Origin: a virus
Length of the DNA stretch: 31,023 nt
Strand: one strand, 5' to 3'
IMG/VR virus record: IMGVR_UViG_3300042301_001794
Span: 1 to 31,023 of that record
The notes below the pieces were generated by a model. It saw only the letters and a list, made by a program, of their open reading frames with translations, did not search any database and had not been told where the DNA came from. Each line of letters begins with the position of its first letter. The stretch's first letter is position 1. Position numbers and translations under genes: made by a program. Shown here piece by piece: positions 6,073 through 11,024 of this stretch.

Positions 6073-6282
6073 TTAATAAAACCGTGGATAAACTTTGCGG
6101 ACGTTGAAGGTCGTGTGCCAATCGTTGTCCAAAAGAATGTTGCCGATTTTTTCAGCCAACGCTTCTTTGAAATTTGGGTGACAGCCGCCAGCTTCAACGA
6201 TTGCGTCAGCCGCATCGCAAGCTGGGCAGCAAAAAGCAGATGTCAGCCCAAAGCCGCAAATTGTGCAAGTTTCAATGTTCAT
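6073..6282 (-). CDS. Small zinc-ribbon-like protein, first gene of the leftward operon
   Basis: This 69-residue protein has CTICG near the N-terminus and CCPAC ten residues later, a pair of CxxC knuckles that would bind one zinc ion. An acidic helix (FKEALAEKIGNILL) follows, and the end is basic. The ATG at 6282 has a strong AAGGAGC Shine-Dalgarno and lies about 20 nt from the promoter at 6303-6331, so it is the first product of the leftward transcript. Function unknown; a DNA- or protein-binding accessory factor is likely. Confidence 0.78.
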   Translation of the reverse strand: MNIETCTICGFGLTSAFCCPACDAADAIVEAGGCHPNFKEALAEKIGNILLDNDWHTTFNVRKVYPRFY

Positions 6283-6302
6283 AATGTTTGCTCCTTGTGT
6301 TT

Positions 6303-6331
6303 TTTATGCAACCCCCATTTACATTTGTAAA
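6303..6331 (-). promoter_or_regulatory. Leftward early promoter
   Basis: On the minus strand TTTACA (6331-6326) and CATAAA (6308-6303) are 17 nt apart, with a TG just before the -10. It would start the recombination operon. Its -35 box lies next to the -35 box of the rightward promoter, so RNA polymerase probably cannot occupy both at once. Confidence 0.65.
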
Positions 6332-6346
6332 GCATTTTTTTATAGG
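6318..6346 (+). promoter_or_regulatory. Rightward early promoter
   Basis: TTTACA (6318-6323) and TATAGG (6341-6346) are separated by 17 nt. It points to the Cro-like gene at 6376 and the replication genes beyond. The arms TTTACA and TGTAAA (6318-6331) form a dyad that holds both -35 boxes. Confidence 0.65.
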
Positions 6347-6349
6347 GCA

Positions 6350-6364
6350 TTTGCATTTAGCAAA
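6350..6364. promoter_or_regulatory. Dyad, candidate operator
   Basis: TTTGC-ATTTA-GCAAA is a symmetric site with perfect 5-bp arms just downstream of the rightward -10 box. A close relative, TTGC-ATTATA-GCAA, occurs at 2473-2486 at a comparable distance upstream of the second leftward promoter. Duplication beside two promoters suggests a repressor site; the HTH protein encoded at 6376 is the obvious candidate, by inference. Confidence 0.5.
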
Positions 6365-6375
6365 AAGGACATGAA

Positions 6376-6657
6376 ATGACGTTAAGCCACCAAGCCGTTA
6401 TGCGTATTTACGGACGCGCAGCAGAACACAATATCACCGCTGGCAAACTTGCCACCGCCGCTGGCCTTAGTCGGGTCACATTGAGCAACTGGAAGCGCAA
6501 ACGCTCAACGCCAATGTTGGAAGCATACCTTGCTGTTGAACAGGCACTGGATAAATTGATTTCCGAAAAAATCGCAAGCAGACCCAAGCGCAGTGAAGCG
6601 GATAAAAAAGCGATGTGGGACGCTGTTACAAAATACGATGAACAGCCATCGGAATAA
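6376..6657 (+). CDS. Cro/CI-type helix-turn-helix regulator
   Basis: A 93-residue protein whose residues 22-48 (TAGKLATAAGLSRVTLSNWKR) form a classic helix-turn-helix with the recognition helix starting at SRVTLSNWK. A helical C-terminus follows with a basic patch (RPKRSEADKK). It is the first gene rightward of the divergent promoters, the position of cro in lambdoid phages, and its stop overlaps the next start (TAATG). It probably binds the dyads at 6318-6331 or 6350-6364. No oligomerisation or protease domain of a CI repressor is present. Confidence 0.82.
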   Translation: MTLSHQAVMRIYGRAAEHNITAGKLATAAGLSRVTLSNWKRKRSTPMLEAYLAVEQALDKLISEKIASRPKRSEADKKAMWDAVTKYDEQPSE

Positions 6658-7010
6658 TGGCGGTGTTTAATCGTCGGTCGAAATTCAACGCCAAGAAAGC
6701 GTATTGCTCCCAATGCCACAAGCATGACAGCAAGCGCGAAGCTGCGCGATGTGATGAACTTCACGTTTTGTGGGCTGCGGGTGTGATTGCCGATTTGGTC
6801 ATCCAGCCGCAGTTTTGGTTCATCATCAATGGCAGTCAGGTGAAGCACGATAACGGGCGGCGCTGTGGTTACCGACCAGACTTTTCCTACACGGAAGGCG
6901 GTCAGGATTGCGTCGAGGATGTGAAGGGAATGGTCACGGCTGACTTCACGTTACGCAAGGCGATATTCAAAGCCTTGTTTCCAACAATCGAATTTCGGCA
7001 AACAAAGTAG
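6657..7010 (+). CDS. DUF1064 nuclease-like protein
   Basis: This 117-residue protein matches DUF1064: KFNAKKAYCSQCHKHDSKREAARCDEL, then VIADLVIQPQFWF, RPDFSY and VEDVKGMVTADFTLRKAIF. The Asp of RPDF and the Glu/Lys of EDVKG give a PD-(D/E)XK nuclease core, so it is probably a small endonuclease or resolvase-like enzyme. DUF1064 genes are common near phage replication genes. It is translationally coupled to the regulator before it. The two Cys in YCSQC are an uncommon addition for this domain and could bind metal. Confidence 0.85.
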   Translation: MAVFNRRSKFNAKKAYCSQCHKHDSKREAARCDELHVLWAAGVIADLVIQPQFWFIINGSQVKHDNGRRCGYRPDFSYTEGGQDCVEDVKGMVTADFTLRKAIFKALFPTIEFRQTK

Positions 7011-7043
7011 CTTTATGAAAAGACCATATTGAAGTAAGAGGGG

Positions 7044-7081
7044 GGCCAGCGAAATTAAGGAGCTTCAAAATTTCGCTGGCC
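7044..7081. repeat. Perfect 13-bp inverted repeat with 12-nt loop
   Basis: GGCCAGCGAAATT (7044-7056) pairs perfectly with AATTTCGCTGGCC (7069-7081). The loop contains AAGGAG. Neither side carries a T-tract, so it is not a normal terminator. It fills the middle of the 146-bp gap (7011-7156) between the DUF1064 gene and the replication gene; no gene is seen in the rest of that gap. Possible roles are an RNA processing hairpin, a DNA operator or part of a replication origin. Confidence 0.8.
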
Positions 7082-7156
7082 GCAATGCTAATCGAGGAAA
7101 GCACCGCATATGAACAATTATATACACCACAATACAATCGCGCAAGGGGCTTTGCA

Positions 7157-7978
7157 ATGAGCGCCCATCACTTCGACCCTGCCATCGCTGCACAGGTCGG
7201 TTGCAACGCCGCTGTGATTTACCAAAACCTATTTTACTGGGCCGAAAAGAATGCCGCCAACGACAGGCATTTTTATGATGGTCGCTGGTGGACATATAAC
7301 AGCATCACGGCATTCGCTGAATTGTTCCCGTATCTCACTGGTAAGCAAATCCGAACCGCCTTGGAGAAACTGGAAGCCAGCGGATTGATTATGAGCGGCT
7401 GTTATAACAAATCAGCTTATGACAGAACAAAATGGTATGCACCGACTTGCCTAAACGTGAAAACCCATTTGCCCAAAAGGTCAAATGAACTGGCCCAGAA
7501 TGGCGAACCAATACCAGATATAAAACCAGATATAAAACCAGTTAGTAAACAAGATATAGGGGATTTGCCCGATTGGATGCCTGTCCCTGCTTGGCTGGGG
7601 TGGGTTGAAATGCGGAAGGTCAAAAAGAAGCCGCTCACAGCCAGAGCCACAATGAAGGCGATAAACAAGCTTGATGCAATGCGCCAAGCTGGTCAGGATG
7701 TAGCGGCAGTATTAGACCGAAGCACATTGAACTGCTGGGCAGATATTTACGAAATAAAGGGGCAATCACATGGAAAAGAATTTGATGGAATGGGCGTTAC
7801 AGAACGAGCAGCCCGACAAGCACTGCACGAAATATCAGGCGGCACTGGAAGCTTTGAAAGCAGCGCGGGACAAATATCGACCAGCAACATCACAGGAAAT
7901 CATCACACTATTGATGCCATGCCTAATGCTGTGCGCTCCATCGGGTATGCAGGAGGGCGAACGGACAGCTTGGTGTAA
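7157..7978 (+). CDS. Replication initiator / helicase-loader-like protein
   Basis: The 273-residue protein has an N-terminal winged-helix region (about 1-105) with WWTYNSITAFAELFPYLTGKQIRTALEKLEASGLI, the pattern of phage replication organisers. A Lys/Pro/Asp linker with repeated PDIK follows at about 117-135, then a C-terminal helical domain KPLTARATMKAINKLDAMRQAGQDVAAVLDRSTLNCWADIYEIK, resembling the helicase-loading domain of DnaT- or O-like proteins. The start at 7157 follows AAGGGG; the frame extends back to 7085 without a good ribosome site. The last 69 residues lie in DNA that also encodes the next gene in another frame. Together with SSB and the DnaA-like protein it would start phage DNA replication. 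Confidence 0.85.
   Translation: MSAHHFDPAIAAQVGCNAAVIYQNLFYWAEKNAANDRHFYDGRWWTYNSITAFAELFPYLTGKQIRTALEKLEASGLIMSGCYNKSAYDRTKWYAPTCLNVKTHLPKRSNELAQNGEPIPDIKPDIKPVSKQDIGDLPDWMPVPAWLGWVEMRKVKKKPLTARATMKAINKLDAMRQAGQDVAAVLDRSTLNCWADIYEIKGQSHGKEFDGMGVTERAARQALHEISGGTGSFESSAGQISTSNITGNHHTIDAMPNAVRSIGYAGGRTDSLV
7514..7541. repeat. Tandem 12-bp direct repeat inside the replication gene
   Basis: CCAGATATAAAA occurs twice in tandem (7514-7525 and 7526-7537), followed by a partial CCAG, and AGATATA recurs at 7552. It encodes the repeated PDIK linker. Short A/T-rich iterons within the initiator gene are how the lambda origin is built inside gene O, so this is a candidate origin element; two copies are few for iterons. 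Confidence 0.6.
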
Positions 7979-8270
7979 AGCCGCTATCATGACAGTGAAC
8001 CATATCCCGTTGTCGATACTGCAACGCGCCTGTGAGCAAGCCCGTCGTAACTGCGACCACCCTGCCAAAATTGTGCCGTTCATCTGCAAGTTTGAACCTG
8101 AAGCCGTGCGTTGGGCGAATGACGCGATACGCCATGCACAGGCATTGGTCGATAACTTCAACGCGCCGCGCATCACCAAGCAAGAGCCAGAATATATCAC
8201 AGCCGACGAACTGGCAGAACTGAAGAACGAATTACTGCAAGCACTGAACACCAACAAAGGGATGAACTAA
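7770..8270 (+). CDS. Hypothetical replication-region protein overlapping the initiator gene
   Basis: A 166-residue, mostly helical protein. The central part RPATSQEIITLLMPCLMLCAPSG, AWCKAAIMTVNHIPLSILQRACEQARRNC, and KIVPFICKF has a conserved look; the C-terminus is a charged helix. The ATG at 7770 has a strong AAAGGGGC site, and an in-frame TAA 15 nt upstream fixes the start. It overlaps the end of the initiator gene by 209 nt in the +1 frame. It also overlaps the following start (TAATG). It may cooperate with the initiator, but I do not recognise the family. Confidence 0.82.
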   Translation: MEKNLMEWALQNEQPDKHCTKYQAALEALKAARDKYRPATSQEIITLLMPCLMLCAPSGMQEGERTAWCKAAIMTVNHIPLSILQRACEQARRNCDHPAKIVPFICKFEPEAVRWANDAIRHAQALVDNFNAPRITKQEPEYITADELAELKNELLQALNTNKGMN

Positions 8271-8566
8271 TGATTTACGCCAACTTAATCCGTGAATGGG
8301 CCAAAGACCGCAACCTGATTGAAGGCAGCACGGTTCAGGCTCAATTCGTGAAGCTGATAGAGGAAATCGGGGAACTGGCCGAAGCCATCGCCAAGGGCAA
8401 GGACGAACAGTTTATGGACAGCATCGGTGATGCCTTTGTCGTGCTGACCATCTTGGCAGCGCAAAAGGATTTGGAAATTGAGGAATGCGTCGTTCACGCA
8501 TGGCATGAAATCAAAGACCGCAAGGGTCGCATGGTGGACGGAATTTTTGTCAAAGAGGATAGCTGA
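8270..8566 (+). CDS. MazG-like nucleoside triphosphate pyrophosphohydrolase
   Basis: This 98-residue all-alpha protein contains FVKLIEEIGELAEAIAKGKD and, after a loop, DSIGDAFVVLTILAAQ. The EExxE and ExxD-type acidic residues on two helices form the magnesium site of MazG/dUTPase-superfamily enzymes, which cut NTPs to NMP and pyrophosphate. Phage MazG proteins are thought to tune nucleotide pools or clean modified nucleotides. It starts within the stop of the preceding gene (TAATG) and is the last gene before a terminator hairpin. Substrate is unknown. Confidence 0.9.
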   Translation: MIYANLIREWAKDRNLIEGSTVQAQFVKLIEEIGELAEAIAKGKDEQFMDSIGDAFVVLTILAAQKDLEIEECVVHAWHEIKDRKGRMVDGIFVKEDS

Positions 8567-8573
8567 AACAGGA

Positions 8574-8601
8574 ATGGCCCCACCAGTTAAGGCGGGGCCA
8601 T
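8574..8601. terminator. Bidirectional terminator hairpin
   Basis: ATGGCCCC (8574-8581) pairs with GGGGCCAT (8594-8601) around a 12-nt loop, followed by CTTTGTC rightward and TCCTGTTT leftward. It separates the rightward MazG-like gene from the leftward gene that ends at 8607. Confidence 0.7.
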
Positions 8602-8606
8602 CTTTG

Positions 8607-8843
8607 TCAGAACGGCATCATTGCCTTGCTTCTAACGCCACGTTCAAATTCAAGCTTGCGTAACGCTTCGCTCAATTCTTGATGGTCGGAACAATAATTT
8701 TCATCGTCCCAGACGCCATCGTTGGTCTTTTCATCAATGAGCCAATAGCCCCAGAAATTGCCCCCCACTGGAACGTCAAAGCGTTCAGCTTCAATACGGA
8801 TGCCAATGGACGCAGCCCGTGCGCGTAGGTCTTTCAAAGTCAT
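8607..8843 (-). CDS. Lone leftward hypothetical protein with its own promoter
   Basis: A 78-residue protein starting MTLKDLRARAASIGIRIEAERF, with an aromatic strand region (VGGNFWGYWLID) and an acidic middle (NDGVWDDENYCSDHQELSEALRKLEFE). The ATG at 8843 follows GGAGATTGAA; the frame to 8876 has no better start. It lies alone between two rightward operons, is bounded by a terminator, and has a near-consensus promoter with repeated half-sites. This isolation is typical of a prophage-expressed gene or a regulator, but no HTH is obvious. Function unknown. Confidence 0.78.
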   Translation of the reverse strand: MTLKDLRARAASIGIRIEAERFDVPVGGNFWGYWLIDEKTNDGVWDDENYCSDHQELSEALRKLEFERGVRSKAMMPF

Positions 8844-8888
8844 TTCAATCTCCAAATTGTCAAAGAGCGAGGCCAAGCCCCATCAACA

Positions 8889-8949
8889 GCTTTGTGCCGC
8901 TGACAAAGCCCTTATAGCAGGGTCGAAACACAATGTCAAGAGGCTTTGT
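8889..8949. promoter_or_regulatory. Three copies of a GCTTTGT half-site around a promoter
   Basis: GCTTTGT (8889-8895), its inverse ACAAAGC (8903-8909) and GCTTTGT again (8943-8949) surround the leftward promoter. The first two form a compact dyad with a 7-nt centre just downstream of the -10. The second and third extend to 9-bp arms (8902-8910 and 8942-8950) that bracket the promoter from -10 to -35, about 40 bp apart. The pattern suggests operators for a dimeric repressor with possible looping; a leader RNA hairpin is the alternative for the first pair. Confidence 0.6.
8911..8939 (-). promoter_or_regulatory. Strong leftward promoter for the gene at 8607-8843
   Basis: On the minus strand TTGACA (8939-8934), a consensus -35 box, and TATAAG (8916-8911) are 17 nt apart. 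The start site would be near 8905, giving a leader of about 60 nt. Confidence 0.75.
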
Positions 8950-8986
8950 CATATATAAAAAAAGTTTTATTTTATGAAAAAAGGTG

Positions 8987-9015
8987 TTGACAGGATAATT
9001 CACTGCTCATATAAG
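8987..9015 (+). promoter_or_regulatory. Strong rightward promoter for the 9064-10426 genes
   Basis: TTGACA (8987-8992), a 17-nt spacer and TATAAG (9010-9015) match the sigma-70 consensus well and have the same two hexamers as the divergent leftward promoter. Between the two -35 boxes lies a very A/T-rich tract (about 8950-8982) that could act as a shared upstream element. It may also feed the terminase and structural genes, since no strong terminator is seen before them. Confidence 0.78.
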
Positions 9016-9030
9016 GGGGCATCAACCACA

Positions 9031-9043
9031 GGGGTTCTGCCCC
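9031..9043 (+). promoter_or_regulatory. 5' leader hairpin ahead of a Shine-Dalgarno site (family member 2)
   Basis: GGGG-TTCTG-CCCC is followed by GCCACTT, then AAGGAGAAATAAA and the ATG at 9064. Flanks and spacing are shared with the hairpin at 9348-9360 and, in shorter form, with the leader at 2406-2419 on the other strand. Confidence 0.6.
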
Positions 9044-9063
9044 GCCACTTAAGGAGAAATAAA

Positions 9064-9324
9064 ATGACATGGATTACGGACGGAACGGATAGCGGCTGGT
9101 CTATTTTAAATGGCGAAAATGAACGCATCGCAACAGTATGGCGCACAGCGCATAACTCTCCGCGCATTGCAAGATTGGTTTCGGCAGCACCAGAATTGCT
9201 GGCTGCGCTGCTTCCATTAGTTGAGGCATCCACTGTTAGTGGCGGCATGATACGTTTTGATGGTGACGAATTGCAAGCCGCTCGCATTGCTATCGCTAAG
9301 GCTACTGGCGCTCAATCGCAATAA
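9064..9324 (+). CDS. Small conserved phage protein
   Basis: This 86-residue protein has an N-terminal strand-rich part (MTWITDGTDSGWSILNGENERIATVW) and a helical part with ARLVSAAPELLAALLPLVEA, ending ARIAIAKATG. The 'APELLAAL ... AIAKA' pattern is very common in small early proteins of phages of alpha- and other proteobacteria; no function is known to me. I chose the ATG at 9064 for its AAGGAGA site; the frame runs back to 8974, over the promoter, and is rejected. It is the first gene behind the strong promoter. Confidence 0.82.
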   Translation: MTWITDGTDSGWSILNGENERIATVWRTAHNSPRIARLVSAAPELLAALLPLVEASTVSGGMIRFDGDELQAARIAIAKATGAQSQ

Positions 9325-9347
9325 AGTGGCTTGGGCCATACCAACCA

Positions 9348-9360
9348 GAGGCCCAGCCTC
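9348..9360 (+). promoter_or_regulatory. 5' leader hairpin ahead of a Shine-Dalgarno site (family member 3)
   Basis: GAGG-CCCAG-CCTC is followed by GCCAAT, AAGGAGAAGTAAA and the ATG at 9380. Compared with the copy at 9031-9043, one stem pair changes from G-C to A-T on both arms, a compensatory change that supports RNA pairing. Confidence 0.6.
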
Positions 9361-9379
9361 GCCAATAAGGAGAAGTAAA

Positions 9380-9628
9380 ATGACAGTCGTTACACAAGCA
9401 ATCGAAACCAAATACCTTGGCGCTACAAATACTAAGGGCGGACGCATCAAAGCAACAGCATGGGCTGGCAGCGTCACGCTTCCATACGACTATGAATTAA
9501 GCGTCGAAAAAAACCACAAGAAAGCCGCTTTTGCATTGCTTCTTAAACTCCGGTGGAACGGCAAGTATGCCCAAGGCGGCAACGCTAAGGGTGACGGCTA
9601 CTATTTTGTAAACGTAGAGGGCGCATAA
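9380..9628 (+). CDS. Hypothetical early protein
   Basis: An 82-residue protein beginning MTVVTQAIETKYLGATNTKG, with strands (GRIKATAWAGSVTLPYDYELS), a helix (KNHKKAAFALLLKLRW) and a Gly/Asn/Lys-rich end. The ATG has an AAGGAGAAGTAAA site like the gene before it; the frame extends back to 9257 but that part overlaps the upstream gene. Its leader resembles that of the preceding gene, suggesting duplication of the upstream segment. Function unknown. Confidence 0.78.
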   Translation: MTVVTQAIETKYLGATNTKGGRIKATAWAGSVTLPYDYELSVEKNHKKAAFALLLKLRWNGKYAQGGNAKGDGYYFVNVEGA

Positions 9629-9629
9629 C

Positions 9630-9830
9630 ATGAAGACCACCGCATACATTCTGGAGTACATCGAAGGTTCAGACGACCCCCGCGCCATTGAAGGTGGCGG
9701 TGGCCCCAAGTGGCGTGTAATAGACAAGCGCACGGCTTCGCTTTGGTTGCTCCGCGCATATGTTAAGGCGCTAACGAACCGCTATGATGAACAATATAAA
9801 CTGGAAATTATTTCGGGGGGCGCAGCATGA
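9630..9830 (+). CDS. Hypothetical early protein
   Basis: This 66-residue protein starts MKTTAYILEYIEGSDDP, has a Gly-rich turn, then WRVIDKRTASLWLLRAYVKALTNRYDEQYKLEII. The ATG begins 1 nt after the previous stop, with AGAGGG upstream. Its stop overlaps the start of the DnaA-like gene (ATGA). No family is recognised. Confidence 0.75.
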   Translation: MKTTAYILEYIEGSDDPRAIEGGGGPKWRVIDKRTASLWLLRAYVKALTNRYDEQYKLEIISGGAA

Positions 9831-10069
9831 CACCACGCGAAAGAAACCTGACCATCATCGACCACATTGCATCTGATTATGGCTATGATAGACACGACAT
9901 TCTTGGGCCACGACGGTTTAAGGTGCTGGTTGAGATACGTCACGAATGTATAAAGTTTTTCCGTGAACAGGGCTTTAGCACTCCCGAAATCGGTCGCATA
10001 ATGCGCCGCGACCATAGCACCATCGTTCATGCCCTGCAAAAGATGGCAAAAACGGAAGCAGCACAATGA
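9827..10069 (+). CDS. Free-standing DnaA domain IV-like DNA-binding protein
   Basis: This 80-residue protein is almost entirely a DnaA C-terminal domain. Residues 36-70 read EIRHECIKFFREQGFSTPEIGRIMRRDHSTIVHAL, where the RRDHSTIVHA segment is the DnaA-box recognition signature. It has no AAA+ ATPase part. Such a protein could bind DnaA boxes in the phage origin, or block host DnaA at oriC. It lies downstream of a strong early promoter and is coupled on both sides by ATGA overlaps. The fold call is secure from the motif; whether it acts in replication or regulation is inference. Confidence 0.85.
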   Translation: MTPRERNLTIIDHIASDYGYDRHDILGPRRFKVLVEIRHECIKFFREQGFSTPEIGRIMRRDHSTIVHALQKMAKTEAAQ

Positions 10070-10311
10070 AACCATCAGACCTAAAGACAGCAAGAAATTA
10101 TCTTGGCTACAGCCTAAACGACATGGCCGACGCATTGCGCCTGTCACCAACAACGGGAGCAACCACGCTTCGCAAGATGGAAGCTGGCAAGGTCAACATC
10201 ACTGGGCCAATTTCCGTTGCCGTTGATGCTATGCTAAAGGGATACGACCCCTTCGAAGACGAAAACGATGATGACTGCCACGGACTATATGACCGACCTG
10301 ATACGCTATAA
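10066..10311 (+). CDS. XRE-like helix-turn-helix protein
   Basis: An 81-residue protein with KTARNYLGYSLNDMADALRLSPTTGATTLRKMEAGK (about 7-42), the helical pattern of XRE-type HTH domains, followed by an acidic tail (DPFEDENDDDC). It is coupled to the DnaA-like gene by an ATGA overlap. It may regulate early or late genes, since it lies near the end of the early rightward genes, but the target is unknown. Confidence 0.78.
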   Translation: MKPSDLKTARNYLGYSLNDMADALRLSPTTGATTLRKMEAGKVNITGPISVAVDAMLKGYDPFEDENDDDCHGLYDRPDTL

Positions 10312-10426
10312 GGGAAGCGCGGTTAAGGATAAGGCGGCACTGCTTGCCAAATGGCGCAAGCATGAATGGTCGAGTGATGCAATGCGGCAATGGGCCAACT
10401 GGCAATGGAAAGAGTTTGTCGGATAA
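10271..10426 (+). CDS. Small tryptophan-rich hypothetical protein
   Basis: A 51-residue frame with MTATDYMTDLIRYKG, a Lys/Ala helix (DKAALLAKWRKHEW) and WANWQWKEFVG at the end; six Trp residues in so short a protein are unlikely in random frames. It overlaps the end of the HTH gene by 41 nt. The ribosome site (GAAGA) is weak and two neighbouring ATG codons (10268 and 10271) could be used, so the call is moderate. Confidence 0.5.
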   Translation: MTATDYMTDLIRYKGSAVKDKAALLAKWRKHEWSSDAMRQWANWQWKEFVG

Positions 10427-10472
10427 TTATGCGCCAGTTGCCAAAATGATAATGGTCGTATAACAAGGTGCA

Positions 10473-11024
10473 ATGAGCAACCCCAAAATTGAACAGCGCC
10501 TTGTCGCTGACTTAATCCCGTATGCTGCAAACAGCCGCACACATTCCGATGCACAAGTTGCCCAGATAGCGGCAAGCATCAAAGAGTTTGGATGGACGAA
10601 CCCAATCCTGATTGATGGGGACAACACCATCATTGCTGGGCATGGCCGCTTACTGGCCGCACGAAAGCTTGGCATGGAAGAAGTGCCAGCCATTATCCTT
10701 GACCACCTTAGCAAGTCACAGCAACGCGCACTTGTAATAGCTGACAACCAGCTTGCTTTAAACGCAGGATGGGACATGGATATGCTGAAGGCAGAGATTG
10801 AAGATTTGATGCTTGATGATTTCAATATTTCTATATTGGGCTTTGATGATAAATTTTTGGATGCCCTGAATGCAGAAGCATTTGAAGAAACACGGATTGG
10901 TGAAGAACAAGATGTGGAAGCTGTTTTTGAAATAGCTGTCACCTGTGCGAATGAAGGCGAACAAGAAAAAGTTTATCAAATTTTAACAGAGCAAGGATTG
11001 AAATGCCGAGTTTTAACCATGTAG
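10473..11024 (+). CDS. ParB-like N-terminal domain protein of phage type
   Basis: The 183-residue protein has a ParB/Srx-type domain: LIPYAANSRTHSDAQVAQIAASI, then FGWTNPILID and the ParB box AGHGRLLAARKLG, followed by LSKSQQRALVIADNQLALNAGWD. In many phages this domain is fused to a DNA methyltransferase; here the C-terminus instead ends FEIAVTCANEGEQEKVYQILTEQGLKCRVLTM, a known-looking short tail without methylase motifs. It overlaps the ABC-GNAT gene by 22 nt, so the two are probably made together. A role in DNA binding, nuclease action or modification is possible. The gene and its partner are clearly more A/T-rich than the genes around them. Confidence 0.88.
   Translation: MSNPKIEQRLVADLIPYAANSRTHSDAQVAQIAASIKEFGWTNPILIDGDNTIIAGHGRLLAARKLGMEEVPAIILDHLSKSQQRALVIADNQLALNAGWDMDMLKAEIEDLMLDDFNISILGFDDKFLDALNAEAFEETRIGEEQDVEAVFEIAVTCANEGEQEKVYQILTEQGLKCRVLTM

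Noticed and set aside
10396-10441. Inverted repeat CAACTGGC / GCCAGTTG, considered as a terminator before the ParB-like gene
   Set aside because: The loop is 30 nt, there is no T-tract, and one arm lies inside the small Trp-rich gene. Pairing of 8 bp over this distance may be chance.
10438-10464. TTGCCA ... TATAAC as a promoter for the ParB-like gene
   Set aside because: The spacer is only 15 nt; too weak to list as a promoter without mapping data.
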